This document shows, piece by piece, positions 33,448 to 41,878 of a DNA stretch of 54,224 bases. The notes under the pieces were generated by a model. That model was not told the origin of the DNA. It was given only the letters and a program-made list of their open reading frames with translations, and searched no databases. The stretch is from JAGFIY01 sp964499285 (GTDB lineage Bacteria > Bacteroidota > Ignavibacteria > Ignavibacteriales > Melioribacteraceae), in the NCBI GenBank assembly GCA_964499285.1, contig CAZCLA010000021.1:1-54224 (forward strand), written 5' to 3'. Made by a program: the position numbers and the translations under genes. Position 1 is the stretch's first letter. The number at the start of each line of letters is the position of its first letter.

Positions 33448-34491
33448 CTATTTGATCTTAATTCTTTTTTCGGCAAGTTCTATAATTCGTTTAAGGGTTT
33501 TTCTGTAAGAATAACCGGCATATTTTGCCGAGCGCATAAATCCGGCGTCTTCCGTTAAATCTGGATTTGGGTTTACTTCTAACACATAAAGTTTCTTGCT
33601 TTTACTTAAACGCATATCAACTCTTGCATAATCTCGGCACCACATTGCTCTAAACGCAGCCTTGGCAATTGTACCTGCTTCTTCAGTAATTCTTTTTGGT
33701 AGTTTTGCGGGACATTTAGGGATTGTTTTATGATAAGCTTCATGGAACGGGTCCCACTTTGCCTGATAACTAACAATATTATAAAGGTGATCTGGCATTT
33801 TTGAAAAATCGATTTCGCTTATTGGAAGTATTCGCGGACGTTTATCTCCCAGCACAGCTACATTTAGTTCTCGACCGTCTATAAATTCTTCACATAATGC
33901 AGGCTGAACATATTCGAAAAGAATATGTTCAATTCTATTTTTTAATTCATCTTTGTTTGTAACTATAGATTCATTTTCTATACCTACGCTAGCGTCTTCG
34001 TAAGCTGGTTTTATAATAACAGGATATTTCAAACCCAGCTTATATTCCTTTTTTGGCTTGCTTACAAATTTGAATTTCGGGGTTCTGATCCCGACGGAAC
34101 TTAAAATCCTTTTTGTGAGCGTTTTGTTCTGGCACGTTCCTAATGCTTGGGGGGGAGCTCCCGTATAAGCAATTCCTAAAAGCTCAAGTATCGAGGCAAA
34201 ACTCATTTCCAGTTTCGCGTTATCTTTATAAATTTCAACCAGATTAAAAATTACATCGGGTTTATTCTTATTATAGTCACGAAAAAAAATATCAATATCA
34301 TCCAGAATATTTAGAATGTAAGCATCGAAACCGCTTTTTCGTAATGCTTCAGCTATTGCCTCGTATTCTGCAATAGGGTCGTTTTCTGCAATTTCGAAAT
34401 ATGGTTTAAAATTGAGAGTATCATTTAACTGAGTCTGATATTCGTCGTTTATTTCAGGGTAAGCTTCGTTATAAACTACAGCAACTTTCAT
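33448..34491 (-). CDS. ATP-grasp ligase related to D-alanine--D-alanine ligase
   Basis: A 347-residue ATP-grasp protein. It shows VIFNLVEIYKDNAKLEMSFA, LLGIAYTGAPPQALGTCQNK and the ATP-binding VIIKPAYEDASVGI, then LCEEFIDGRELNVAVLG and the metal-binding end RVDMRLSKSKKLYVLEVNPN. These align with Ddl, but the Ddl N-terminal GG-S-E-HevS motif is missing (the start is MKVAVVYNEAYPE), so the substrate is probably not D-alanine. Such relatives form amide bonds on amino acids or peptides. It is divergent from a C39-like peptidase gene 102 bp away, a pairing noted for ATP-grasp amidoligases in peptide-modifying gene neighbourhoods; a shared job is inference. Confidence 0.75.
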   Translation of the reverse strand: MKVAVVYNEAYPEINDEYQTQLNDTLNFKPYFEIAENDPIAEYEAIAEALRKSGFDAYILNILDDIDIFFRDYNKNKPDVIFNLVEIYKDNAKLEMSFASILELLGIAYTGAPPQALGTCQNKTLTKRILSSVGIRTPKFKFVSKPKKEYKLGLKYPVIIKPAYEDASVGIENESIVTNKDELKNRIEHILFEYVQPALCEEFIDGRELNVAVLGDKRPRILPISEIDFSKMPDHLYNIVSYQAKWDPFHEAYHKTIPKCPAKLPKRITEEAGTIAKAAFRAMWCRDYARVDMRLSKSKKLYVLEVNPNPDLTEDAGFMRSAKYAGYSYRKTLKRIIELAEKRIKIK

Positions 34492-34593
34492 ACATTAAAA
34501 TCCCATAAATGAAATGAAATCAAAACTAAATAAATTTGAAAAGCATTACAAAAGTTTTTATTATCTTATATTCACCATCAAATAAGGAAGTTT

Positions 34594-35430
34594 ATGAGTT
34601 TTTACCCGCAGCCTAACCGTTATCAATGCGGTCCGTTCGCCTTAAAGTATGCGCTTGTTATGCTTGGAATTTTTAAAAATGAGAACAAAATTGGAATTAT
34701 TGCCGGAAGTACCTGGTGGGCGGGCACTGATGAAATCGGTTTGTCGCGAGCTGCCTCCGCTTTCGACTGTAAGATGAAATATTTTACTTCCGACGACTTT
34801 GACGAAGCGCGAAAAATGTTAAATGCTGAATTAAAAAAGGGACTGCCCTGCATACTTAGTGTTAACAATTGGGAGCATTGGATTTCTGTTGTAAATTATA
34901 GTCAGGGTAAGTATGTAGTTGTTGATAGTGAATTAGATAAAGTTATTGCTGTTTATAACACGTCACAACTAAAGAGAAAATGGAAATATTATGATGAAGA
35001 TGAGGATTATTACAGTTTTGACGGGTACGCTCTCAAACCGAAATTTAAGGTAACTACAAGAGCAAAAATAAAATTATCCCACGCTCGTCAATTGATGTTT
35101 AAAAAAAATGACAACCTCGCAAAAAAATGGGATCAATATTTTAATGATCTGATTTCGATTACTCGTCCCCGCACAAAAATTACCACAAATTTTTTGACCT
35201 TCGATGAGTTCCTAAGAAGGCACGAGCATAACCTTATTAAAATTGTTGCCGATTGGCATGGGATGCCGAGTTACAGCGAGATCGGTAAAATTATAAACAA
35301 TATGAAATTTATTGCCGAAGTATACGATTTAATTATCCCCCTTGCAGAAGAGAAAAGGGCTCTTATTGACATTACTGCTCTTTTGATGATGTATGCATGC
35401 GGTAAATATGGAATGGATCCAATTTATTAG
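34594..35430 (+). CDS. C39-like (papain-fold) cysteine peptidase or peptide-binding protein
   Basis: A 278-residue soluble protein with no signal peptide. The N-terminal 150 residues have the C39 pattern: YPQPNRYQCGPFALKYALVM with the likely nucleophile Cys12, VNNWEHWISVV with the likely catalytic histidine, and KYVVVDSELD with the third polar residue. C39 peptidases cut leader peptides from bacteriocins, usually fused to an ABC exporter; this is a free-standing cytoplasmic form. The C-terminal 130 residues are helical and not recognised. The isochorismatase-like gene follows after 10 bp, so they are cotranscribed; the ATP-grasp gene is divergent and may share the promoter region. Confidence 0.65.
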   Translation: MSFYPQPNRYQCGPFALKYALVMLGIFKNENKIGIIAGSTWWAGTDEIGLSRAASAFDCKMKYFTSDDFDEARKMLNAELKKGLPCILSVNNWEHWISVVNYSQGKYVVVDSELDKVIAVYNTSQLKRKWKYYDEDEDYYSFDGYALKPKFKVTTRAKIKLSHARQLMFKKNDNLAKKWDQYFNDLISITRPRTKITTNFLTFDEFLRRHEHNLIKIVADWHGMPSYSEIGKIINNMKFIAEVYDLIIPLAEEKRALIDITALLMMYACGKYGMDPIY

Positions 35431-35440
35431 AGGAAATATT

Positions 35441-36007
35441 ATGAACGAACCGAAAAGAAATCAAATAATATTAAGACGAGAAGATTCTGCACTTCTTATG
35501 ATTGACATTCAAGAAAGAATTCTTGGAGTTATGCAGAACAAAGAATTATTAATAGAAAATAATCTTAAGTTGATTAAAGGATGTAAGATACTTTCTATTC
35601 CGATATTTTATACCGAGCAGTACCCGAAAGGTTTGGGCGAAACCGCTGTGGTTTTAAAAACAGAACTTGAAAACTACCAAGCAATTCAAAAGATGACTTT
35701 CAGCTGCTATGCAGCGGGGGATCTTTTCGAAACATTAACATCGCAGAATATTAAACAAGTTATTGTCTCCGGCATTGAATCTCATGTTTGTGTTCAACAG
35801 ACGGTACTTGATCTTATTGCAAATGGTTTTCAAGTTGATCTTGTAGCTGATGCGGTTTCTTCGCGCAAGGAAATTGACTATAATATCGCTTTAGATAGAA
35901 TGAGAAGCAACGGGGCAGAGGTTACAACCACGGAATCTGTTCTGTTCGAACTGTTAAATATATGCGGCACTGATGAATTTAAATCTGTTTCGAAACTTGT
36001 GAAGTAA
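35441..36007 (+). CDS. Isochorismatase-like cysteine hydrolase
   Basis: The start at 35441 follows AGAGGAAATATT. The 188-residue protein has the family's Asp-Lys-Cys triad: aspartate in ALLMIDIQERI, lysine in AIQKMTFSCYA and cysteine in VSGIESHVCVQQTVLDLI. The family includes nicotinamidases, N-carbamoyl hydrolases and isochorismatases; this compact YcaC-like form has no known substrate. It lies 10 bp after the C39-like gene, in the same operon, which suggests action on an amide made or released by its neighbours, but that is speculation. Confidence 0.85.
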   Translation: MNEPKRNQIILRREDSALLMIDIQERILGVMQNKELLIENNLKLIKGCKILSIPIFYTEQYPKGLGETAVVLKTELENYQAIQKMTFSCYAAGDLFETLTSQNIKQVIVSGIESHVCVQQTVLDLIANGFQVDLVADAVSSRKEIDYNIALDRMRSNGAEVTTTESVLFELLNICGTDEFKSVSKLVK

Positions 36008-36097
36008 AATCCGCTTTTGGAAAATATCTTAATCTTTCAAGAGTTGCTGAATTGTAATCTAAATTGATTTCGCTTTATGTAAAGCAAAAATGATGCT

Positions 36098-38167
36098 CTA
36101 ACCATGTATCTTTTTTAGGAATTCGTAAACTACATACTGTGCCCTGATCTCCTTACCTTTTGCAGATTTTTTGTATTTGTTAGATTGAGTTTTGTTTATT
36201 ATTCGATTGTGTGTATTGTCAGAAATATGAATATCAATAATATCTACAAGCATTTTTTTTATGTCCGGATTATAAATCGGGAAAGCCACCTCAACGCGCC
36301 TGCTTAGATTGCGTTTCATCCAATCAGCAGAAGAGAGATATATAAGCTCGTCCCCGCCGTTCAGGAAATAGTAAAAACGAGAATGTTCAAGAAATCTATC
36401 CACTATGCTGAAGGCTTTTATGTTTTCGCTCAAACTTTTTTCGCCCGGAATCAAGCAGCAAATCCCTCTAACAAGAATAATAATTTCTACACCGGCATTG
36501 CTTGCTTCATAAAGTTTACCGATCATTCGTCTGTCTTCCAAGCTGTTAAGTTTAAGTATTATCTTTGCAGGCATTCCTTTCCTTGCAAATTTAATCTCAT
36601 TATTAATCAGTGTATCAAACTTGTTGCGCATGTTGAATTGTGCGACCAAAAGATGTTTGAATTTATCGTTTACAATTCTTCCTTCCAGATAAAAGAAAAC
36701 TTTTTCAACTTCATCAGTAATCCTTTTATCCGCTGTGAACAGCCCGAAATCAGAATAAATCTTTGCGGTTTTCTCGTTGAAATTACCAGTACTCAAGTAA
36801 CAGTAATCTTTGATTTCACCGTTTATTTCTCTTTGTATTAAAGCAATTTTTGCGTGCACTTTTATTCCGGGAAAACTATAAAGAACATGAATTCCGGCTT
36901 TTTGCATTTCCGCCGCCCACGAAATATTTGATTCTTCATCGAACCGTGCTTTTATCTCAACGAATACCGTTACATCCTTGCCGTTGTTGGCTGCTTTAAT
37001 CAGAGACTGAACTATCTGAGAATTTGAAGCGACTCTGTATTGAGTGACTTTTATTGTTTTAACTGAAGGATCCTTGGCCGCAGCTTTAATGAAGTTGAGC
37101 AGGTAATCAAATTTTTGATAGGGATAATGAAGCAGATGATCCGAGCTTTCCATTGCTGAATACATATCCGAATAAGAATCTATTCCCTTATGATTTAATA
37201 TCGGCATTGGTTCGTATTCAAGGTGCTTACCAACAGGATTAGGGAAATCAAAAAAATCATTGAAGTTATGATAACGGCTTCCTTCGTAAATATCTTCTGG
37301 ACGGATTTGAAATGCTTCGCGCAGAAATTTAATAAAGGGTTTCGGCATGGATTTATCGTTAAGAAATCTTGCCGGAACTCCAGTACTTCTTCGCTTTAGT
37401 CCCTTTTCAATTTTTGTGAGTAAATCTCCGGTGAACTCATCTTCCACGTAAAGCTCTGCATCACGAGTCAGTTTTATTGCATAACTATCAACGATATTAT
37501 AAGCCTTGAAAATTTCCGGAAGACAGTAACGTATTATATCATCAAGGAAAATTATGAAATGCTCTCCGTTCCGTTCCGGTAAAAGGACGAATCTTGGCAG
37601 ATGATTTGAGGGAATTTCAAGCAGCGCGTACTGATATCTTATTCTCTTAGGCGGTTCCTTCCTCTTTGTTTTGTTAGTTAATCTTATCGCTAGATAAAGT
37701 CTATTATTTTTTAGAAAAGGACTAATCTTGTTCTTAATTAAAATTAATGGCTGAATATGTTCTATGACATTATCCTCAAAATAAGTTTTGATGAACTTGC
37801 CTTGTTGAGGATCGACATCTGCATCACTTATAAGATGAATCTTGTTTTGCTGTAGTTCCGGCAGAATTTTGCTTCGGAATATGTTGCCGAAAAATTCCTG
37901 CTGTTTGTGAACAGTTAAGTGGATCTGTTTAATTAATTCCTGAGGAACGAATGTAAGTTTATTTAGAGATTTGTCTTTTAAGTTGAGTAATGCTCTTAGT
38001 GAAGCGACTCTAACACGGAAAAATTCATCTAAGTTGTTTGAATAAATCGCCAGGAATTTAATCCGCTCATATAAAGGATTTCTCTCATCGTCAGCTTCCT
38101 GAAGGACACGATGGTTAAATGATAACCAGCTTAATTCGCGGTTAAAGATGTTGTATTTACTTACCAT
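36098..38167 (-). CDS. ppk1: Polyphosphate kinase 1
   Basis: A 689-residue PPK1 of standard length. The N domain begins FNRELSWLSFNHRVLQEA with YSNNLDEFFRVRVASLR. Two phospholipase-D-like catalytic domains follow, with the autophosphorylated histidine in IKVHAKIALIQ, DYCYLSTGNFNEKTAKIYSD, and the second histidine in LEHSRFYYF with SSADWMKRNLSRRVEVAFPI. It polymerises the gamma-phosphate of ATP into polyphosphate. It overlaps the end of the sixA gene by 11 bp, so the two are translationally coupled. No PPX gene is seen here. Confidence 0.96.
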   Translation of the reverse strand: MVSKYNIFNRELSWLSFNHRVLQEADDERNPLYERIKFLAIYSNNLDEFFRVRVASLRALLNLKDKSLNKLTFVPQELIKQIHLTVHKQQEFFGNIFRSKILPELQQNKIHLISDADVDPQQGKFIKTYFEDNVIEHIQPLILIKNKISPFLKNNRLYLAIRLTNKTKRKEPPKRIRYQYALLEIPSNHLPRFVLLPERNGEHFIIFLDDIIRYCLPEIFKAYNIVDSYAIKLTRDAELYVEDEFTGDLLTKIEKGLKRRSTGVPARFLNDKSMPKPFIKFLREAFQIRPEDIYEGSRYHNFNDFFDFPNPVGKHLEYEPMPILNHKGIDSYSDMYSAMESSDHLLHYPYQKFDYLLNFIKAAAKDPSVKTIKVTQYRVASNSQIVQSLIKAANNGKDVTVFVEIKARFDEESNISWAAEMQKAGIHVLYSFPGIKVHAKIALIQREINGEIKDYCYLSTGNFNEKTAKIYSDFGLFTADKRITDEVEKVFFYLEGRIVNDKFKHLLVAQFNMRNKFDTLINNEIKFARKGMPAKIILKLNSLEDRRMIGKLYEASNAGVEIIILVRGICCLIPGEKSLSENIKAFSIVDRFLEHSRFYYFLNGGDELIYLSSADWMKRNLSRRVEVAFPIYNPDIKKMLVDIIDIHISDNTHNRIINKTQSNKYKKSAKGKEIRAQYVVYEFLKKIHG

Positions 38168-38672
38168 CGCGGTTAGGATAATTCTTCGGGAAATCGAAGA
38201 AGATTTGCTCTGCGGATTTTGGCTTAATTTCCTTCCAGTTGTTATTGAACCTTAATGCTACGATTCCGCAAGTGGGAATATTTTCAATATAATTATCAGA
38301 AACTAAATTACAAAAAACGGTCAATCCCGGATTATGGCCAAATATCATCGCTGAATTTTCGTTTTCAAGCATAGCAAGAATTTTGATAATTGTGCTTGAC
38401 GATGCATGATACAATTCGTCTTCCTGAACAATTAATTCCTTTTCATATATAATTTTGTCGGCTATAATTTCTGCAGTTGCGATTGCTCTTTTTGCGGGAC
38501 TAGAAATAATGATATCGGGAAGAATATTTTGCCTTGCCAGCAACTCTCCCATAAACGGGGCATCACTTTTGCCTCTCGAGTTTAATGGTCTTTCAAAATC
38601 GGAAAGATCTGTAAATTTCCAACTTGATTTTGCATGGCGAACGAGATAAAGTGTTTTTTCAAAATTGTTCAA
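38157..38672 (-). CDS. sixA: Phosphohistidine phosphatase SixA
   Basis: A 171-residue small histidine phosphatase: LYLVRHAKSSW (RH motif), DFERPLNSRGKSDAPFMG typical of SixA, SSPAKRAIATAEI and the second catalytic histidine in MIFGHNPGL. SixA removes phosphate from protein histidines (ArcB Hpt, PTS Npr). Coupling with polyphosphate kinase, itself a phosphohistidine enzyme, is found in several bacteria; whether SixA acts on PPK or on a signalling protein is not known here. Confidence 0.88.
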   Translation of the reverse strand: MNNFEKTLYLVRHAKSSWKFTDLSDFERPLNSRGKSDAPFMGELLARQNILPDIIISSPAKRAIATAEIIADKIIYEKELIVQEDELYHASSSTIIKILAMLENENSAMIFGHNPGLTVFCNLVSDNYIENIPTCGIVALRFNNNWKEIKPKSAEQIFFDFPKNYPNRDGK

Positions 38673-39089
38673 TCATCATTCCTAAATCATTCGTTTAGAA
38701 AAAGACAAATAAAAACGTGATCACTGAAATTATCATTCCGCAAACAAAAATTCCATAACAATTATTAAGATAAGTGTACTTTCCTCAAGAACTTGTTCAA
38801 AATATTTTTTCATTTTTTTCTTTGATCTTATTTTCAGAATGTTTTCTTGTTCTAAATAATGTCTTTTAAATTTCATATTATTTGTTTTTGTCGATTCTTT
38901 TGTGAGCTTTCCACATAATAATAATTCAATGGATATTCTAAATTATTATAGAATTCAGATTTATAATAACGAAAGCAGCTGGTATTGTAAAAATCATATC
39001 TGATTTAATAAAATTTTAGTAACAGAGAATTCAATTCTTATTCGAGTCAAAAAGCAAGAAGTTATTTCTATAATTAGTATAAATATCAT
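38673..39089. other. 417-bp intergenic region between sixA and the TSUP transporter
   Basis: AT-rich, with no convincing gene. Divergent promoters for sixA-ppk1 and the transporter must lie here and just beyond. A possible micro-ORF on the minus strand (38695-38813) is discussed under rejected items. Confidence 0.5.
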
Positions 39090-39118
39090 TTGACAATATC
39101 GACAAACGATATTATTAT
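39090..39118 (+). promoter_or_regulatory. Sigma-70-type promoter with an internal operator, before the TSUP gene
   Basis: TTGACA (39090-39095), a 17-bp spacer and TATTAT (39113-39118) form a near-consensus housekeeping promoter 64 bp before the transporter ATG. The perfect inverted repeat AATATCG-ACAAA-CGATATT (39095-39113) fills the spacer, where a bound repressor would block RNA polymerase. Confidence 0.7.
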
Positions 39119-39181
39119 TGCCAAAGTGCAATTTAAAACGAAAGCGAATTAAAATCAGCAAAAAAATATTGGAATATATAA

Positions 39182-39970
39182 ATGGAATATTTAGTAATTA
39201 TCACTGTTGCTCTTTTTGTTGCGGGATTGACTTTCTTTTCCGGCTTCGGTTTAGGAACGCTGCTTCTTCCGGGTTTTGCTCTCTTTTTCCCTGTAGAAGT
39301 AGCTGTAGCCGCAACGGCAATTGTTCATTTTGTTAATAATATATACAAGTTTATTTTAATTGGAAGGGAAGGTAACATAAAAATAATACTCTATTTTGGA
39401 ATACCCGCTGTTTTTGCTGCTGCCGGGGGTGCATATCTTCTTGACTTTGTAAGCAGGTTCGGTGGTACTCTCAATTATTCGCTATTGGATTATGAATTTA
39501 CAAGTACGCCTGTTAAGTTAATGATTGCAGTACTTATGATTATCTTCGCACTATTCGAACTTTTACCCAATCTTAGAAATTTTAATGTAACAAAAAAATG
39601 GATACCACTCGGAGGAATTCTTTCCGGATTTTTCGGAGGACTTTCAGGTCATCAGGGTGCACTTCGTACCGCGTTTTTGATAAGAGCCGGTTTAGAGAAA
39701 AAGGAATTTATTGGAACAATAGTCGGTTGTTCGCTCCTTGTTGATATTACCAGAATAACTGTGTACGGGTTCACCTTCTTCAAAACAGATTTTAATATTC
39801 TCGATCAATCGGGTTTGATGGGACTATTAATCGCAGGTTCAATTGCCGCATTTATAGGTACGACTATCGGAAGATATCTTCTCGAGAAAGTGACGTTTAA
39901 ATCAATTCAATTTACTGTAGCTATAATGCTATTCATTCTTTCAATTGGATTGGGTTTGGGAATTATTTAG
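39182..39970 (+). CDS. TSUP (TauE/SafE) family membrane transporter
   Basis: A 262-residue protein with about eight membrane helices. It has the TSUP N-terminal motif FFSGFGLGTLLLPGFALFFP and, at the start of the second half, GGILSGFFGGLSGHQGALRT, the paired G-rich signature of the family. Members export sulfite, sulfoacetate and related sulfur anions or organic acids. No sulfur gene is adjacent, so the substrate is open. It stands alone, with its own promoter/operator upstream and a hairpin terminator 14 bp downstream. Confidence 0.88.
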   Translation: MEYLVIITVALFVAGLTFFSGFGLGTLLLPGFALFFPVEVAVAATAIVHFVNNIYKFILIGREGNIKIILYFGIPAVFAAAGGAYLLDFVSRFGGTLNYSLLDYEFTSTPVKLMIAVLMIIFALFELLPNLRNFNVTKKWIPLGGILSGFFGGLSGHQGALRTAFLIRAGLEKKEFIGTIVGCSLLVDITRITVYGFTFFKTDFNILDQSGLMGLLIAGSIAAFIGTTIGRYLLEKVTFKSIQFTVAIMLFILSIGLGLGII

Positions 39971-39983
39971 TTTGAACGAGATG

Positions 39984-40006
39984 AAATATCCAATTGGATA
40001 TTTTTT
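39984..40006 (+). terminator. Terminator after the TSUP gene
   Basis: AAATATCC-AATT-GGATATTT followed by TTT. The 8-bp stem is AT-rich but perfectly matched and sits 14 bp past the stop. Confidence 0.75.
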
Positions 40007-40311
40007 ATAAGACAATTAAACAGTTGGGTGTAAAGGTTTAAGTTAAAGGATGAATTATTACCCCTGTTTGCTGCTCTCCATCAGTACATCATATCAAGAG
40101 CTAAGAATAAATATGAGTAAAATCCACACGATTTAACAGAAATATATTTCTTTCTACCAAAAATATTTCATTAATAATTAGATGATAGATATCAAATCAA
40201 AAAGTTGTAAGACTATTCTCAACATAAATCATTCCTAATGAAAATAAAATTATATGTTGTATCAATAATTCAATTATAGTATTTTTTGCCCTTTTGAATG
40301 AAAGAAATGTT
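40007..40311. other. 305-bp intergenic region before the Nudix gene
   Basis: AT-rich; no gene, RNA or clear regulatory element seen. Confidence 0.5.
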
Positions 40312-40731
40312 GTGAGAAAACCAGAAAGATATTATCAGCAGTCGGGAGTAATTCCATTTAGAAAAAATGGGGCAAGTATAGAACTCTTGCTTATTACTTC
40401 GAGAAAGAAAAAAACATGGATTTTTCCGAAAGGAATAATTGAAAGCAAATTATCACCTCAGCAATCAGCCGCAAAGGAAGCACTTGAAGAAGCGGGAGTT
40501 ACCGGAAAGGTTTATAAGAAAAAAGTTGGAAAATATTATCTTCAAAAATGGAATGGAATCTGCGAAGTGAAAGTTTATCTAATGGAAGTGGAAAAAACTT
40601 TAAAGAGTTGGCAGGAAGCAAAATTTAGAACGCGAAAATGGGTATTGAAAGATAAGGCAGAAGAACTTATACAAAACAAGCAGTTACTAAAAATAGTGAA
40701 GAATTTAGATAAGAAAGATTTTGCAAACTAA
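40312..40731 (+). CDS. Nudix hydrolase
   Basis: A roughly 139-residue Nudix protein. The Nudix box is KGIIESKLSPQQSAAKEALE followed by EAGV; compared with GX5EX7REUXEEXGU, the first Glu is Leu and the Arg is Lys, as in the subfamily with the 'KG.vE.g.sp..aA..Ea.EEaGv' pattern that includes diadenosine/diphosphoinositol polyphosphate hydrolases. The essential EE pair is intact. There is no ATG: the choices are TTG at 40294 or GTG at 40312, with the GTG preferred because GAAAGAA precedes it. The stop overlaps the convergent TauE-like gene's stop by 4 bp. Confidence 0.82.
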   Translation: MRKPERYYQQSGVIPFRKNGASIELLLITSRKKKTWIFPKGIIESKLSPQQSAAKEALEEAGVTGKVYKKKVGKYYLQKWNGICEVKVYLMEVEKTLKSWQEAKFRTRKWVLKDKAEELIQNKQLLKIVKNLDKKDFAN

Positions 40732-41432
40732 TGACAAATGATCTCTTTCTGCGGAGTCTCGGTAATTAATTTTGGACTCAAATAAGGAATCCCCAAATTT
40801 AATCCTCTCAGAATAAAAATTATTCCCAGCACCAAAGCAAGAGCAGGGATTAATTTGTTGATCCTTCTTTTTATTTCAACATTGATAAATTTTCCTAGCA
40901 TGGCAGTTGCAAGCATAATCGGCGTTGTTCCCAAACCGAACAAAGCCATGTAAGCTGCTCCGGAAAGTATACCTCCGGTTGTAACGGCACCTGCAATCGC
41001 AACATAAACAAATCCGCAAGGAAGAAACCCGTTTATAATTCCAAATAAAAACATTGATTGTGATGAGCCACTTTTAGTTAATCTGTAAAATGCGGATTTA
41101 ACAGAATCGGTGAAAAATTTATACAATGATGTTTGAGCAGCTTTTGCTTTAACAGATTTCGGTATTAAAACGAAGACGACTATAGAAGCCCCGAGAGTAA
41201 TCGATGCAGTTTGCTGAAGCCCGATAAATGAAAGTCTTTCACCCAATAGCCCGAACACAAGACCGAAAAACGTATAAGTTACAACCCTGCCAAGATTGTA
41301 AAGAATACGGCTTATCATGATCTGCAACTGTGAATTGTTCCCGGTAGGTAATGCGATTACAATTGGTCCGCACATTCCAACGCAGTGGAAACTCCCCAGA
41401 AATCCGATTACAAAACCGGTCCAAATGTCCAT
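40728..41432 (-). CDS. DsbD_2/TauE-like membrane protein of the cbb3 oxidase cluster (putative copper delivery)
   Basis: A 234-residue protein with about six helices. FLGSFHCVGMCGPIVIALP near the N-terminus and FGIINGFLPCGFVYVAIAGA in the middle are the signature of the PF13386 family (annotated as sulfite exporter TauE/SafE or cytochrome biogenesis-like). The Cys pair HCVGMC and the PCG cysteine suggest metal or thiol handling. Family members are usually the last gene of ccoGHIS clusters, as here, where they are thought to help copper supply to cbb3 oxidase. Its start overlaps the ccoH stop by 1 bp. Confidence 0.82.
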   Translation of the reverse strand: MDIWTGFVIGFLGSFHCVGMCGPIVIALPTGNNSQLQIMISRILYNLGRVVTYTFFGLVFGLLGERLSFIGLQQTASITLGASIVVFVLIPKSVKAKAAQTSLYKFFTDSVKSAFYRLTKSGSSQSMFLFGIINGFLPCGFVYVAIAGAVTTGGILSGAAYMALFGLGTTPIMLATAMLGKFINVEIKRRINKLIPALALVLGIIFILRGLNLGIPYLSPKLITETPQKEIICH

Positions 41433-41878
41433 CAGTTTACCATCAAAATTTTTTCTGTAAAATATTCAACGCCTTCAACCTGCCAATCAATTTTTATTTT
41501 CCACATACCTTTGTGCATAATTCCGGTTTCAATATGCTGGGTATTTGTACTATCCGGGAGGACAAAAAAGGCAAGGTCGCTATTTTGATCTGCCGGTCTA
41601 TAAAGATGAATTTCACCCGAGATGGATTCCGCGGGAAACATCTCCGGGTACTTAACAATAATATTAGAACTTGTTGCTATGATTGAAATATTTTCCGGAA
41701 GACTTTTGGTTCTTTCAACCCGATCGATATGTTCTTGATATTTAATTTCTCTTTCATAATAGTCGTCCGCAACTAAGTTGACATCAACCGTAAATGTAAA
41801 TAAGACCGTACCTACAACAACAATCAAAAAAATAATTATTGTATAAAAAATACCTTTTCCCCAGTCGAGCTTAATCAT
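41432..41878 (-). CDS. ccoH: cbb3 oxidase assembly protein CcoH (FixH)
   Basis: A 148-residue protein with one N-terminal membrane helix (GIFYTIIIFLIVVVGTVLFT) and a periplasmic domain that includes NLVADDYYEREIKYQEHIDR, the most conserved FixH element, and ends KIDWQVEGVEYFTEKIL. CcoH stabilises cbb3 oxidase assembly intermediates. It overlaps ccoG by 8 bp upstream and the TauE-like gene by 1 bp downstream. Confidence 0.87.
   Translation of the reverse strand: MIKLDWGKGIFYTIIIFLIVVVGTVLFTFTVDVNLVADDYYEREIKYQEHIDRVERTKSLPENISIIATSSNIIVKYPEMFPAESISGEIHLYRPADQNSDLAFFVLPDSTNTQHIETGIMHKGMWKIKIDWQVEGVEYFTEKILMVN

Noticed and set aside
36078..36091. GCTTTATGTAAAGC palindrome after ppk1 as a terminator
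   Set aside because: Short stem with no T tract on the correct side for either neighbouring gene.
38695..38813. A minus-strand micro-ORF (MKKYFEQVLEES then a hydrophobic stretch) that would need one frameshift to give a roughly 40-residue membrane peptide
   Set aside because: No ribosome site, a frameshift is required, and AT-rich DNA easily gives hydrophobic frames. Not listed as a gene.
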